Shown here: one piece after another, positions 28,803 to 41,295 of the stretch | Layout: each line of letters opens with the position of its first letter | How positions within the stretch are numbered: position 1 is the stretch's first letter | Assembly: GCA_037721215.1 (NCBI GenBank) | Contig: JBBJNV010000015.1 | Span: 35,001 to 99,000, forward strand | DNA: 64,000 bases | Direction of reading: 5' to 3' | Source of the DNA: Gemmatimonadaceae bacterium | Lineage (GTDB): Bacteria > Gemmatimonadota > Gemmatimonadetes > Gemmatimonadales > Gemmatimonadaceae | Program-made: the position numbers and the translations under genes | The notes under the pieces: model-generated | Told to the model about the DNA's origin: nothing | Database searches by the model: none | The model's input: only the letters and a program-made list of their open reading frames with translations

Positions 28803-29776
28803 CTGATGCTCAGTTCTCCCCGGAGGTGTTGCGCGAGACCCGTGGCCCCGCGATGATCGACGTTACGCGCCGCGGCTGCCGACGCAGCGCCCATTGCGGC
28901 TTCGAGACTGTCGCCAGCCAGCATGCGCGAGAAATATGTCGCGCCCCACACGTCGCCGCACCCCGTTGGATCGCCGCCACCGAGATCGCGAGTGGGTGCC
29001 GCCGGGTGTAATGCAGTTCGAACTGCGCCCGACGATGTACCGAGTGAATCTCGATTCAGGTCTGCCAGAGTGTCGAAGCCGGGAGCGGCGAAATAGGCGA
29101 CTCCCCTCGCACCCATCGTGACATTGAGCACGCTCACGCCAGCCCCCATTGCGATTGCCGCAAGCGCGAGCGGATCGGTGGCCATCATCTGCATCTCATC
29201 CTCGTTCACCTGAATGATGTCGAAGCATCGGCACCACGCTGCGGGATTCGGCAACGGTTGCAGCGTCCGTGCGCCGTCGGGCTGTACAGCCAGCAGAAGC
29301 GAATGCAGGTCGCAGTATATCGGACCATAAAAGTGGGCTCTGATCAACTGGGCGGTTTCCAGGTCGAGCTCAAAACCACTGATAAGGTTGATGTAGAGAG
29401 CGTCGACTCCAGCGAGCAGCGGCTTGAGTCCGAGCCAGTTCCATCCTGGAACCCCGCCCGTCAGATGCTCGCAACGCCGCTCGGCGCTCTGATAGTGCAG
29501 GGTAACCCGGTTATTCGGATGCGGCACTTCGATGGGACCCGCGTCAGCGGCAACCCGGCGCAGCCCGGTAGTGAAGTTGCGGGCCTGTGGGGCGAGGTCG
29601 TATCCGACTTTGACCATCGGGACCATTTGCCAGTCGTCACCCAGCGAAGCGTCGAAGGCACCAAGTGCATAGGTGATTCCCCCCCATTCCTCGACCGGAT
29701 GCTGCATGGGATCGCGACCGTGAATGATGTCCCAGACAAAGCTGCCGATTACGCCTACACGCCGGCCCGCCATCAA
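28799..29776 (-). CDS. PfkB-family carbohydrate kinase
   Basis: A 325-residue ribokinase-fold sugar kinase. The N-terminus RRVGVIGSFVWDIIHGRDP is the usual first strand. The C-terminal motif DPTGCGDVWGATYFSRMLAG carries the catalytic Asp and anion hole, with Cys where most members have Ala. The substrate is not evident. The 4-base overlaps on both sides tie it to the ROK kinase upstream and the HATPase gene downstream, so two sugar kinases and a GT9 glycosyltransferase are made from one transcript, perhaps for nucleotide-sugar or heptose-like precursor supply. Confidence 0.85.
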   Translation of the reverse strand: MMAGRRVGVIGSFVWDIIHGRDPMQHPVEEWGGITYALGAFDASLGDDWQMVPMVKVGYDLAPQARNFTTGLRRVAADAGPIEVPHPNNRVTLHYQSAERRCEHLTGGVPGWNWLGLKPLLAGVDALYINLISGFELDLETAQLIRAHFYGPIYCDLHSLLLAVQPDGARTLQPLPNPAAWCRCFDIIQVNEDEMQMMATDPLALAAIAMGAGVSVLNVTMGARGVAYFAAPGFDTLADLNRDSLGTSSGAVRTALHPAAPTRDLGGGDPTGCGDVWGATYFSRMLAGDSLEAAMGAASAAAARNVDHRGATGLAQHLRGELSIR

Positions 29777-30768
29777 AGATCGCCGAGGGTCTGGGCCTTG
29801 AATGTTGCGATTGCCCCCACGACACCTGCAGAGCCCGGCAGCGCTCCCGGCACGATGCGGCAGGCGTCGACCGCCGGCTTGAACGCGCGCCGCCTGACTT
29901 CGGCGCGGAGCGGGTCAAACAGCAGATCACCCGCCTGGGTAACACCACCCGCAACGACGAAAATGTCGGGATTGAAAATGTTGATGAGGTTGGAAATTCC
30001 AACCCCGAGGAAATGGGCCGTATCGCGCACCACCTCCTGCGCTACGGCATCGCCGCGCTTCGAGGCGTCGAACACGGTCTGGGCGGTGATGCGAGAAAGG
30101 TCTCCGTCAACCATCGAGGGGAGCACAGAGTTCTCATCTCCTTCGAGAACTTCGCGCGCACGTTCAGCGATAGCGGGCCCTGACGTGTATGCCTCCAGGC
30201 AGCCGTAGTTGCCGCACTTGCAGCGCCTCCCTGTCGAGTCGATCGTCGTATGACCAATTTCGCCGGCTGCGTCGGATGCGCCGTGATACAACCGGCCGTC
30301 CAGTATGAGCCCGCCTCCGATGCCGGTACCAATGGTGAGACCGACGACGTTGCGGCCACCTTTCGCGGCGCCGCACCACCATTCGCCGAGGGTTGCGCAA
30401 TTGGCATCATTATCGAGTGTCGCGGGGAGCCCGACCCGGTTCGACACCTCATCGCGAAGCGGGAAGTCCCGCCAGCCCAGGTTGGGCGTGACAATCACCA
30501 CTCCACGGGCGCGGTCGAGCGGTCCGGGCGAACCAATGCCCACGCCGAGAAAATCTCCGCGTTCGGCTCCGGTTTCCGCCCGCGTCCGGGTTATCACTTC
30601 TTCTACCAGCCCGGCGATACGATCCATCACGTCGCTGGCGCCGTTCTGAGAAAGAGTCGGTATCGTCTTCATCGCCAGCTCGCGAGTACCGTCGGTCGGC
30701 ATTGCGCCGGCAACGATGTTGGTACCTCCGAGATCGACACCGATGATGAATTTTTCTCTGATCGTCAC
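29773..30768 (-). CDS. ROK-family sugar kinase (glucokinase-like)
   Basis: 331 residues from GTG 30768, which overlaps the glycosyltransferase stop as GTGA. The longer frame to 30885 adds a non-conserved leader. The ATP loop IIGVDLGGTNIVAGAM sits at residues ~7-22, the sugar-binding Asn-Asp is in ATLDNDANCATLGEWW, and the ROK zinc motif CKCGNYGCLEAYTSG is intact. It phosphorylates a hexose, most likely glucose, using ATP. In a ROK repressor there would be an N-terminal winged helix, which is absent here, so it is an enzyme. Confidence 0.9.
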   Translation of the reverse strand: MTIREKFIIGVDLGGTNIVAGAMPTDGTRELAMKTIPTLSQNGASDVMDRIAGLVEEVITRTRAETGAERGDFLGVGIGSPGPLDRARGVVIVTPNLGWRDFPLRDEVSNRVGLPATLDNDANCATLGEWWCGAAKGGRNVVGLTIGTGIGGGLILDGRLYHGASDAAGEIGHTTIDSTGRRCKCGNYGCLEAYTSGPAIAERAREVLEGDENSVLPSMVDGDLSRITAQTVFDASKRGDAVAQEVVRDTAHFLGVGISNLINIFNPDIFVVAGGVTQAGDLLFDPLRAEVRRRAFKPAVDACRIVPGALPGSAGVVGAIATFKAQTLGDL

Positions 30769-31838
30769 CGTCCGTTCGCTTGCGAGAGGGTTTGAGCGAG
30801 AAGCGCGAACACGCTGCCAGAGGAAAGTTCGCGCATGCATCGCCAATGTCCAAGCGGACACCGATGGGGGCCGTGGCTGTCGCAAGGCCTGCAGGCAAGG
30901 CCTTCGTGTCCGGCAGTCGACGATGCCGGACCGAGTGGGCCAAATCCGAATTCCGGCACGGTTGGGCCGAATACGGTTACAGTGGGCGTGCCCATGGCCG
31001 ATGCAATGTGTTGCGGTGCCGAATCATTGGTGACGAGCGCGGCAGCGCGGCGGATCAGCTCGGCCGATGCAAGAAGACCAGTCCTGCCAGCGGCGTTGAT
31101 GCCGGTACCTTTCGGGAGGCCGGCAATTATCGTCTCGCCAAGCGCCGCGTCTTCCGAGCCGCCGAGCACCACGATGTCATGGGTTTCGGCGAGCAAAGCT
31201 GCGAGATCCTGAAAATAGGGCCAGCGTTTTGTGCCCCACGCACTTCCTGGCGCGAGCGCGACGAAAGGACGCGGCGTGGCGTTGCTTAAAGTGCGAAGCA
31301 GGTCTTCAGCCGATTCGATGTCAGCCGCCGATGGGTATAGCCTCGGCATTACCTGCCACGGCTGCGGCTCATCCGCGCATTCACTCATCGACAGCCACCA
31401 GAGCCGCTCGGCATGATGACGATCCGCCCTGTAGGCGACACGCGAAGTGTAGAAAGCGCTGCCGGAAGATGTATGGAACCCAATACGATTTGAGATGCCG
31501 GCAGCGCGCACGAGTGCCGCGCTGCGGATCGAGCCTTGCGCCAGGTACGCGGCTTCGAACGTGCTCCCGGCCTCAGGAATTCCGGGTGATCGCGGCAATG
31601 TATCGAGACCGGCAGCCCGGATGCGATTGACGGTCCGTCTGAAACCGCCTACACCCCGGTCCGCGCCGCGCTTGTCGTACACGACCACGTTCCGTATGCC
31701 TGGGTTGTTGGCAAGCACAGCTGCGCTTTCCGGTGTCGTGACGACATCTACCGGGCCTCGCCGCGCCAGCTCAGCGATCAGCGGCGTAGTAAGAATGACA
31801 TCGCCAAGGAAGCTCGTCTGCACAACGAGCGACGACAT
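30765..31838 (-). CDS. Glycosyltransferase family 9 (heptosyltransferase-like)
   Basis: A 357-residue GT-B protein resembling LPS heptosyltransferases WaaC/WaaF. It starts SSLVVQTSFLGDVILTTPLI, the canonical acceptor-side loop. The C-terminal nucleotide-sugar site has FVALAPGSAWGTKRWP, then DIVVLGGSEDAALGE, then ALVTNDSAPQHIASAMGTPT and VFGPTVPEFGFGP. It would add a heptose-like sugar to lipid A core, implying LPS or a related outer-membrane glycolipid. It follows lepA by 3 bases and overlaps the ROK kinase start. Confidence 0.9.
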   Translation of the reverse strand: MSSLVVQTSFLGDVILTTPLIAELARRGPVDVVTTPESAAVLANNPGIRNVVVYDKRGADRGVGGFRRTVNRIRAAGLDTLPRSPGIPEAGSTFEAAYLAQGSIRSAALVRAAGISNRIGFHTSSGSAFYTSRVAYRADRHHAERLWWLSMSECADEPQPWQVMPRLYPSAADIESAEDLLRTLSNATPRPFVALAPGSAWGTKRWPYFQDLAALLAETHDIVVLGGSEDAALGETIIAGLPKGTGINAAGRTGLLASAELIRRAAALVTNDSAPQHIASAMGTPTVTVFGPTVPEFGFGPLGPASSTAGHEGLACRPCDSHGPHRCPLGHWRCMRELSSGSVFALLAQTLSQANGR

Positions 31839-31841
31839 CGG

Positions 31842-33638
31842 TCAGTCTACCTGCAGAACTGCGAGGAACGCCTCCTGCGGGATTTCGACAGCACCAACCT
31901 GCTTCATCCGTTTTTTGCCTTCCTTTTGTTTCTCGAGAAGCTTGCGTTTGCGGCTGATGTCGCCCCCGTAACATTTCGCGAGAACATCCTTCCGGAGTGG
32001 CTTGACTGTCTGGCGCGCGATGATCTTCTGCCCGATCGCCGCCTGAATGGCGACCTCGAAGAGCTGTCTCGGAATCAGCTCGCGCAGCTTGTCGGCGATT
32101 TTCCGCCCCCATTCGTATGCCTTGTCCCGGTGAATGATCACCGAGAACGCATCGACCGGATCGCCGTTGATGAGCATGTCCAGCTTCACCAGATCGCTGC
32201 GGCGATATTCCAGCATCTCGTAGTCGAGAGATGCGTATCCACGGCTGATCGTTTTCAGACGGTCGAAAAAATCGAGGATGATTTCACCGAGGGGGAACTC
32301 GAAGTCGAATTCCACGCGTGCCTGGTCGAGATACGTCATGTTCCGGTAAACGCCGCGCCGCTCGGTACCCAGCGTCATGATTGGCCCGATGTATTCTGCG
32401 GGAGCCATGATCCGCGCCTTGACGTAAGGCTCTTCGACGTAGTCGATCACCGCTGCGAGCGGCATGAGTGAAGGATTCTCGATCAGCTGCATGGTTGCAT
32501 CCGTCCGATAAACCTTGTATTCGACGCTCGGCACTGTAGTGACCAGCTCGAGCTCATATTCACGGGAGAGTCGCTCCTGCACGATCTCCATATGCAGCAG
32601 CCCTAGAAATCCGCAGCGAAAGCCGAAGCCAAGAGCGGTGGAAGTTTCGGGCTCATACTGCAGGGAGGCATCGTTGAGCTGCAGCTTCTCCAGTGCGTCG
32701 CGAAGCGTCTCGTACTGGGTGGTATCGGTTGGATACATTCCCGCGAATACGAAAGACCGGACTTCCTGATATCCGGGCAAGGCGGTTGAAGCTTTGTTCA
32801 GGGCGTCGAAGATCGTGTCGCCGGCACGGGTCTCCTTTACCGAGCGCACATTCGCGACGACGTAGCCGACTTCACCAGGTCCGAGCTGATCCGCCTTTAC
32901 CTGGCGAAGCTGGTTATAGCCGACTTCGGCCACTTCGTAGACGGAGTCGCTTGCACCGAACGTGATTTTGGTGCCGGGGCGAAGGATTCCGTCGACGACA
33001 CGAACGCTGGGCACAGCGCCCCGATACCGGTCGTAATAGGAGTCGTAGATAAGTGCCCGAAGCGGACCATCAGGATCGCCCTGGGGAGGCGGTACCTTCC
33101 TGATGATCTGTTCGAGGAGCTCGGGTATACCGAGCCCTTCCTTGGCGCTCACGAGCAGGATGTCGTCAGAATCCACCCCCAGCAGATCATGTACTTCCTG
33201 CTTGCGGCGTTCCGGCTCAGCGCCGGGAAGGTCGATTTTATTGAGGACAGGTACGATCTCCAGTCCGGCATCGAGGGCTAGAAACAGATTGGAAAGCGTT
33301 TGCGCCTGGATCCCCTGTGATGCATCGACGACGAGAACGGCACCTTCGCAGGCAGCGAGTGAGCGCGAAACTTCGTATGTGAAGTCGACGTGTCCCGGCG
33401 TATCGATGAGGTTCAGCTCATACAGATCACCGTTCCCCGCCTCGTAACTCATGCGGACAGCGTTCAGCTTGATGGTGATTCCGCGCTCCCGTTCCAGGTC
33501 GAGGGTGTCGAGAACCTGGGCTTTCATCTCGCGTTTCTGCAGCATGCCGGTTGCTTCGATCAGACGGTCCGCGAGCGTGGACTTGCCATGATCGATGTGG
33601 GCGACAATGCAGAAGTTGCGGATGTGATCGAGCTTCAA
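31842..33638 (-). CDS. lepA: Elongation factor 4 (LepA)
   Basis: A 598-residue translational GTPase that acts on the ribosome under stress. The G1 loop is [17 protein letters not shown]2 is [12 protein letters not shown]3 is [16 protein letters not shown] and G4 is NKIDLPGA. The LepA-specific C-terminus is present ([20 protein letters not shown], where the family contacts tRNA). It is the first gene of a run that continues through GT9, the kinases, the STAS/HATPase module and ftsEX to nfo. Confidence 0.98.
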   Translation of the reverse strand: MKLDHIRNFCIVAHIDHGKSTLADRLIEATGMLQKREMKAQVLDTLDLERERGITIKLNAVRMSYEAGNGDLYELNLIDTPGHVDFTYEVSRSLAACEGAVLVVDASQGIQAQTLSNLFLALDAGLEIVPVLNKIDLPGAEPERRKQEVHDLLGVDSDDILLVSAKEGLGIPELLEQIIRKVPPPQGDPDGPLRALIYDSYYDRYRGAVPSVRVVDGILRPGTKITFGASDSVYEVAEVGYNQLRQVKADQLGPGEVGYVVANVRSVKETRAGDTIFDALNKASTALPGYQEVRSFVFAGMYPTDTTQYETLRDALEKLQLNDASLQYEPETSTALGFGFRCGFLGLLHMEIVQERLSREYELELVTTVPSVEYKVYRTDATMQLIENPSLMPLAAVIDYVEEPYVKARIMAPAEYIGPIMTLGTERRGVYRNMTYLDQARVEFDFEFPLGEIILDFFDRLKTISRGYASLDYEMLEYRRSDLVKLDMLINGDPVDAFSVIIHRDKAYEWGRKIADKLRELIPRQLFEVAIQAAIGQKIIARQTVKPLRKDVLAKCYGGDISRKRKLLEKQKEGKKRMKQVGAVEIPQEAFLAVLQVD

Positions 33639-33733
33639 GACGCGGACCGGAATGATTGTCCCGTCGATTCGGGAACAGCCTCCAAATCTAACGGCAAGGC
33701 TGTTCTCGCATCCTACGCCTTTCTACAGGACCC

Positions 33734-35041
33734 TTACTGTCGTTCCCCGGGCGGATCAATACGTTGTGGCGCAGCGCGCGCCGGCGGCGGCCGGCTCTCC
33801 GCGCGTGGCTCGCTCTGCGTCTCAACTCGCGGCTCGCTTCGTGTCTCCACTCGCGGCTCGCTTCGTGTCTCCACTCGCTCAACCCGCGGCTCCGCGCGTG
33901 TCCGCATTGGCGGCTCATACCGCGGCTCAGCGCGTGTCTGTACCGGCGGCTCGTACCTGGGTTGCGCGCGGGGCTCTATCCGCGGCTCGCGATCAATCAG
34001 CCGCGGACTCTCCACACGCGTCGGAGGCTGACCCCGGTCCCGCGGAATGTCACGGATCGATGGGCGTTCGCGGCGCATTTCCTGCTCGCGTCTCGCGGCG
34101 GATCGCATCACAGCGTCGTCACTGCGTCCGTTGTCGCCAAATCGCCCCTCTGCTGGAGACGGCAGTGGTGCATCAGGCCGACGCGGATCGGGAGCGATCG
34201 GATCTGGCGTGAGAGGCCGCGGCCTCAGACCCACTCGGGGCGTTGGATTCGCCGGTCGCACCGGACTCTGAGGCCGGCTACCGACCACGGGCCCATAACC
34301 ACGTCCGAAGTGACCGCCGTAATAGGCGCTTCGGCCATAATAACCGTCACGAAAGCCGTTATAGCCATCGCAGTAGTAGTAGTCGTAACGCAGCGCGAAT
34401 GAAGACAGGCAGCTCTGGTAGTAATCGTCATGCGTGTAGAAGCGATAATTGCTCGCGTACCTTGTCCGGCCCCGAGAATTTCCGCTTACTTCATATGACA
34501 TGTAATCGATCGAAAACTGCGACCGTGTCGATAACGTGCGGGAAATGAACTGGTCGACGATTCTGAAGGGATCCCCGTACCGTGAACCTGCCAGGCGCGC
34601 GACGCTCCATTGCGAGCCGCTGGTGTAGCTGCGAAAGTCGAAGCGCGCGTAGGAAGCAATAGCAAAGACAAATCCCGTACCGCTGGACTCATACAGTCTG
34701 AAAGCTCGATCTTCGACATAGGGAACACGTTCGTTGGCCAGGCTTCCCGTCCGGAGCGCGCGCTGCTCCAGTGGAAGCCGCGGGTAAAGCACTCTGATCT
34801 CCCCGTCGGTGGTCACCCTGACGACAGTGACATACGCACCGGGCTCCGATGCGAAGAACGGGCGGATCGGATCGCCGAAATCAAAATCCAGCCGGTCGAG
34901 CCACAGGTCCACGGCCGGCGCCTCGGCCGCGCGCTGGCGACTGTCGTATGGGCGCGCGCGACCAACGCTCTGCGCAACGGCTATCTCCGCAAATGCCGCG
35001 ACCAGCGCGACCGAACCAGCTACTACTCTGGTGACCTGCAT
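33734..35041 (-). CDS. Exported DUF4384-like protein with Arg/Glu/Pro repeat tail
   Basis: A 435-residue exported protein. The signal peptide is VVAGSVALVAAFAEIAVAQ. The N-terminal domain (~residues 45-160) has VDLWLDRLDFDFGDPIRPFF, then YVTVVRVTTDGEIRVLYPR, a pattern seen in DUF4384 domains. A Tyr/Gly-rich middle (YDYYYCDGYNGFRDGYYG) leads into ~190 residues of Pro/Arg/Glu-rich low complexity ending in repeats of RVETRSEP. The tail would be very basic and disordered and might bind peptidoglycan or anionic polymers; that is inference. It diverges from mfd across only 55 bases. Confidence 0.65.
   Translation of the reverse strand: MQVTRVVAGSVALVAAFAEIAVAQSVGRARPYDSRQRAAEAPAVDLWLDRLDFDFGDPIRPFFASEPGAYVTVVRVTTDGEIRVLYPRLPLEQRALRTGSLANERVPYVEDRAFRLYESSGTGFVFAIASYARFDFRSYTSGSQWSVARLAGSRYGDPFRIVDQFISRTLSTRSQFSIDYMSYEVSGNSRGRTRYASNYRFYTHDDYYQSCLSSFALRYDYYYCDGYNGFRDGYYGRSAYYGGHFGRGYGPVVGSRPQSPVRPANPTPRVGLRPRPLTPDPIAPDPRRPDAPLPSPAEGRFGDNGRSDDAVMRSAARREQEMRRERPSIRDIPRDRGQPPTRVESPRLIDREPRIEPRAQPRYEPPVQTRAEPRYEPPMRTRAEPRVERVETRSEPRVETRSEPRVETQSEPRAESRPPPARAAPQRIDPPGERQ
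33801..33885. repeat. 24-bp tandem repeat in the Arg/Glu/Pro tail gene
   Basis: Two perfect 24-base copies run at 33825-33848 and 33849-33872, with a diverged copy before (33801-33824) and a partial one after. On the minus strand each encodes the eight-residue unit RVETRSEP. The in-frame length (24 = 8 codons) lets copy number change without breaking the gene. Confidence 0.85.
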
Positions 35042-35096
35042 CGCTGCTCCGTTGTCGCAGTAAACACGCTACCCCGCAACCCGCAACTACTATACC

Positions 35097-38438
<3,342 letters not shown>

Positions 38439-38474
38439 TACCGGCTTCAGGCACACACCGACTTACTTGAAACC

Positions 38475-39917
38475 ATGAAAAAATCTCTCCTTGCCGTACT
38501 CGCGGCATCAATTGCGCTCACCGGCTGCGATTCCCTGAAAGACGCGATGTCAGCGCATGTGGATGTTGTTGCCAAGGCGGCCGATCAGGAATTGACGGTC
38601 ACCCGGATGTCCACCCTCCTCGGCAATTCCAAGGCGCCACTGCGCAAGGATGTGGCTAATGCCGTTGTCGACGCGTGGGTCAATTATCATCTCGTGGCCG
38701 AAGCTGCCGTCAAGAACGATTCGCTGAGCGACGTCGCCGGTATCGACAAGGCCATGTGGGCGGTTCTAGCCAACGTAAAGGCGAAGAAGTGGTATGATCA
38801 GGTCTCGAAGACATGGAAGGCGCCAGACCCATCCACTGCCGATTTGCGATATAACAATGGAGAGGTACTCGCAGCGAGTCACATTCTCCTGCTCACGCAG
38901 GATACTGCTCCCGCGGCGAAGGCCGCAGTAAAAAAGAAAGCCGACGCACTCCGGACTCGTGTCACTACCGCCAATTTTGCGGAGCTCGCGCGGACCAACA
39001 GTCAGGACCCGGGTTCGGCTCCGGCAGGCGGCTCGCTTGGAGTATTTGCCTCCAAGGCAATGGTTCCGCAGTTCGAGCAGGCCTTGAAAGCCCTCAAGCC
39101 GGGTGACATCTCGCCTGTAATCGAGACTCAGTATGGGTATCACATTATCCGCCGGCCGTTGCTTGACGAGGTTCGCACCCAGGTAATTCAGGCCAGCCAA
39201 GCGGGCGGGATGCAGGCCGCCGAAAGCACATATCTGGCGACGCTCGAGTCGTCGTCGAGGCTCGAGGTCAAGCCGGGAATCGCCGCCACGGTTCGCGCGG
39301 TGGTCGAAAGTCCCAACGCGCATTTGAAGGACAAGACCGTTCTCGCGACATCGACCCTTGGAAAGTTCACCTCGGCCGACCTCTCGCGATGGATGGAAAC
39401 ATTCCCTCCTCAGGCGGGCATCGCGGAACGGCTGAAGTCGGCACCGGATTCGATGATCCCTCTCTTCGTAAAGAACTTCGTGCGGAATGAGCTGGTTCTT
39501 CACGCCGCGGACAGCGCCAAGCTCGGCCCCGATGCGAAACAGCTTGCCGAAATTCGCAAACTGTTCACGACCGGGCTGACAGGAGCCTGGACGGCGTTGA
39601 ACCTCGACCCCAAAGCGCTTTCCACAGCTGCGAAATCCACCGGCGAGCGTGAGAAGCTGGCGGCGCAAAGGGTAGAAGAATACGTCACGAAGCTGCTTGC
39701 ACAGCAGGCTCAGTACGTGGACGTAACCCAGCCGGTTCAGAATGTTCTGCGAACCAAGTACGACTACACCATCAATGCAGAGGCGGTCGACCGCGTTCTG
39801 CTCGAGGCGGCAAAGGTCCGTCTGGCAAGCGACTCGACGACGACCGCGAAGCAACCGTCAAGCGTAGTCCCGGTGCCGAATCAGTCGGCGCCAGGCCAGG
39901 ATACCACGAAGCGCTGA
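38475..39917 (+). CDS. Parvulin-type peptidyl-prolyl isomerase lipoprotein
   Basis: A 480-residue lipoprotein. The signal peptide ends in lipobox LTGC (Cys18). A SurA-like N-terminal helical region is followed by one parvulin domain (~residues 135-235) with ASHILLLTQDT, FAELARTNSQDPGSAPAGG and FEQALKALKPGDISPV...YGYHIIRR. The C-terminal ~240 residues are helical and Ala/Lys-rich with a Ser/Thr tail. PrsA/PpiD-type proteins of this form assist folding of exported proteins, here most likely outer-membrane proteins given surA next door, 37 bases downstream. Confidence 0.87.
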   Translation: MKKSLLAVLAASIALTGCDSLKDAMSAHVDVVAKAADQELTVTRMSTLLGNSKAPLRKDVANAVVDAWVNYHLVAEAAVKNDSLSDVAGIDKAMWAVLANVKAKKWYDQVSKTWKAPDPSTADLRYNNGEVLAASHILLLTQDTAPAAKAAVKKKADALRTRVTTANFAELARTNSQDPGSAPAGGSLGVFASKAMVPQFEQALKALKPGDISPVIETQYGYHIIRRPLLDEVRTQVIQASQAGGMQAAESTYLATLESSSRLEVKPGIAATVRAVVESPNAHLKDKTVLATSTLGKFTSADLSRWMETFPPQAGIAERLKSAPDSMIPLFVKNFVRNELVLHAADSAKLGPDAKQLAEIRKLFTTGLTGAWTALNLDPKALSTAAKSTGEREKLAAQRVEEYVTKLLAQQAQYVDVTQPVQNVLRTKYDYTINAEAVDRVLLEAAKVRLASDSTTTAKQPSSVVPVPNQSAPGQDTTKR

Positions 39918-39954
39918 AACGAACCGCGACCGCCGGTCAGGGGTAGGATCAGTA

Positions 39955-41292
39955 ATGCGCAAAGCAATCTTCTATGTACTGATGGGAGCGTCGCCGGTGG
40001 CGATGCTGGCACAGGCGCCGGTGCCGCCCGCCGTGCCGCTCCGTGCCGCCTCGGCTCCGGCGACAATCCCGGTGGACAGGGTTGTCGCCGTCGTCGGCGA
40101 TCAGGTGATACTCCAGAGCGACCTGCTCAACTCGATCAATCAGCAGCGGGCAAGCGGCCTCAAGATGCCTGCTGATTCTGCCGGACAGGCAGAGATTGCG
40201 CGTGAGGCACTCAACGCACTCGTCGACGAGGAAATCCTCGTCCAGAGGGCGCGCGAGCTGAAGATAGAGATCACGCCCGAGGAAGTGAACCGGTCGGTGG
40301 ATGAACAAGCCAAACGGGTCCGCCAGCAGTTTCAGACCGACGATGAGTACAAGAACGAGCTGGTGAGTGCTGGTTTCGGAACGCCGGATGAATATCGCAG
40401 AACGCTTTATGAACAGTTCTATCGCCGCGCGCTTCAGCAACGCGCGTTCGAAGAGTTGCGGAAGACGGCGGTAGGGCGCAACGTGGGCGAGGCTGAAGTC
40501 ACGGAAGCATTCGAGAAGAACCGCGAAGCCTTGAGCCGACAGCCGGCAACCGTCACTTTTCGACAGGTTGTCGTCGCACCAAAAGCTTCGGCCGCCGCAA
40601 AACTCCGTGCGCGAGCCAAGGCGGATTCGCTGCTCGCGGAGATCCGCCGCGGCGGGGACTTCGAGCAGATAGCGCGGCGCGAATCGATGGACCCATCGTC
40701 AAAGCCGACGGGCGGCGACCTCGGCTGGAACCGCCGTGGAGCGATGGTTCCCGAATTCGAGCGTGCGATGTTCTCGCTTGCTCCTGGCCAGATCGGACCA
40801 GTCGTCGAGACAGCATTCGGATTTCACATCATCCGGGTGGACCGGGTTCAGGCAGCAGAGGTCAAGTCCCACCACATTCTGATCAGTCCAGTCGTGGATT
40901 CGGCTGACATCGCGGCGGCACGGCGTGAAGCCGACACGGTGGCGATGCAATTCCGGCATGGCGCGGCATTCGATTCGGTTGTCGCCAGACATCACGATCC
41001 CGCCGAAGAAAAGGGGATTCTCCAGCCGTTCGTGCGTGACTCGCTGCCGGCTTCCTACACGGCCGCTTTGGCCGGGAAGAAAGCAGGCGAAGTTACCCAG
41101 CCGTTCGAGCTGGCGAATCAGCGTGGCGTCGCCAAATTCGCCGTGGTGCAACTGGTGACGGTGAACGAGGCCGGTCAGTTTGTCGAGAACGAGGTGCGCG
41201 ATCGAATTCGACAGCAGTTAATCGCCGAGCGTGCAACGCGGAGCCTGCTGGACGAACTGCGGAAGCAGACATACGTGGCACTACGGCTATAA
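39955..41292 (+). CDS. surA: Periplasmic chaperone/PPIase SurA
   Basis: A 445-residue SurA-like protein with a signal peptide (FYVLMGASPVAMLAQ). The N-terminal chaperone module contains VDRVVAVVGDQVILQSDLL, the SurA hallmark. The first parvulin domain (~residues 195-300) carries FEQIARRESMDPSSKPTGGD and FGFHIIRVDRV. A second, degenerate parvulin domain (VKSHHILISPVV onward) follows. It escorts outer-membrane barrels through the periplasm. The surA-pdxA order matches the arrangement known in Proteobacteria. Confidence 0.93.
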   Translation: MRKAIFYVLMGASPVAMLAQAPVPPAVPLRAASAPATIPVDRVVAVVGDQVILQSDLLNSINQQRASGLKMPADSAGQAEIAREALNALVDEEILVQRARELKIEITPEEVNRSVDEQAKRVRQQFQTDDEYKNELVSAGFGTPDEYRRTLYEQFYRRALQQRAFEELRKTAVGRNVGEAEVTEAFEKNREALSRQPATVTFRQVVVAPKASAAAKLRARAKADSLLAEIRRGGDFEQIARRESMDPSSKPTGGDLGWNRRGAMVPEFERAMFSLAPGQIGPVVETAFGFHIIRVDRVQAAEVKSHHILISPVVDSADIAAARREADTVAMQFRHGAAFDSVVARHHDPAEEKGILQPFVRDSLPASYTAALAGKKAGEVTQPFELANQRGVAKFAVVQLVTVNEAGQFVENEVRDRIRQQLIAERATRSLLDELRKQTYVALRL

Positions 41293-41295
41293 ACG

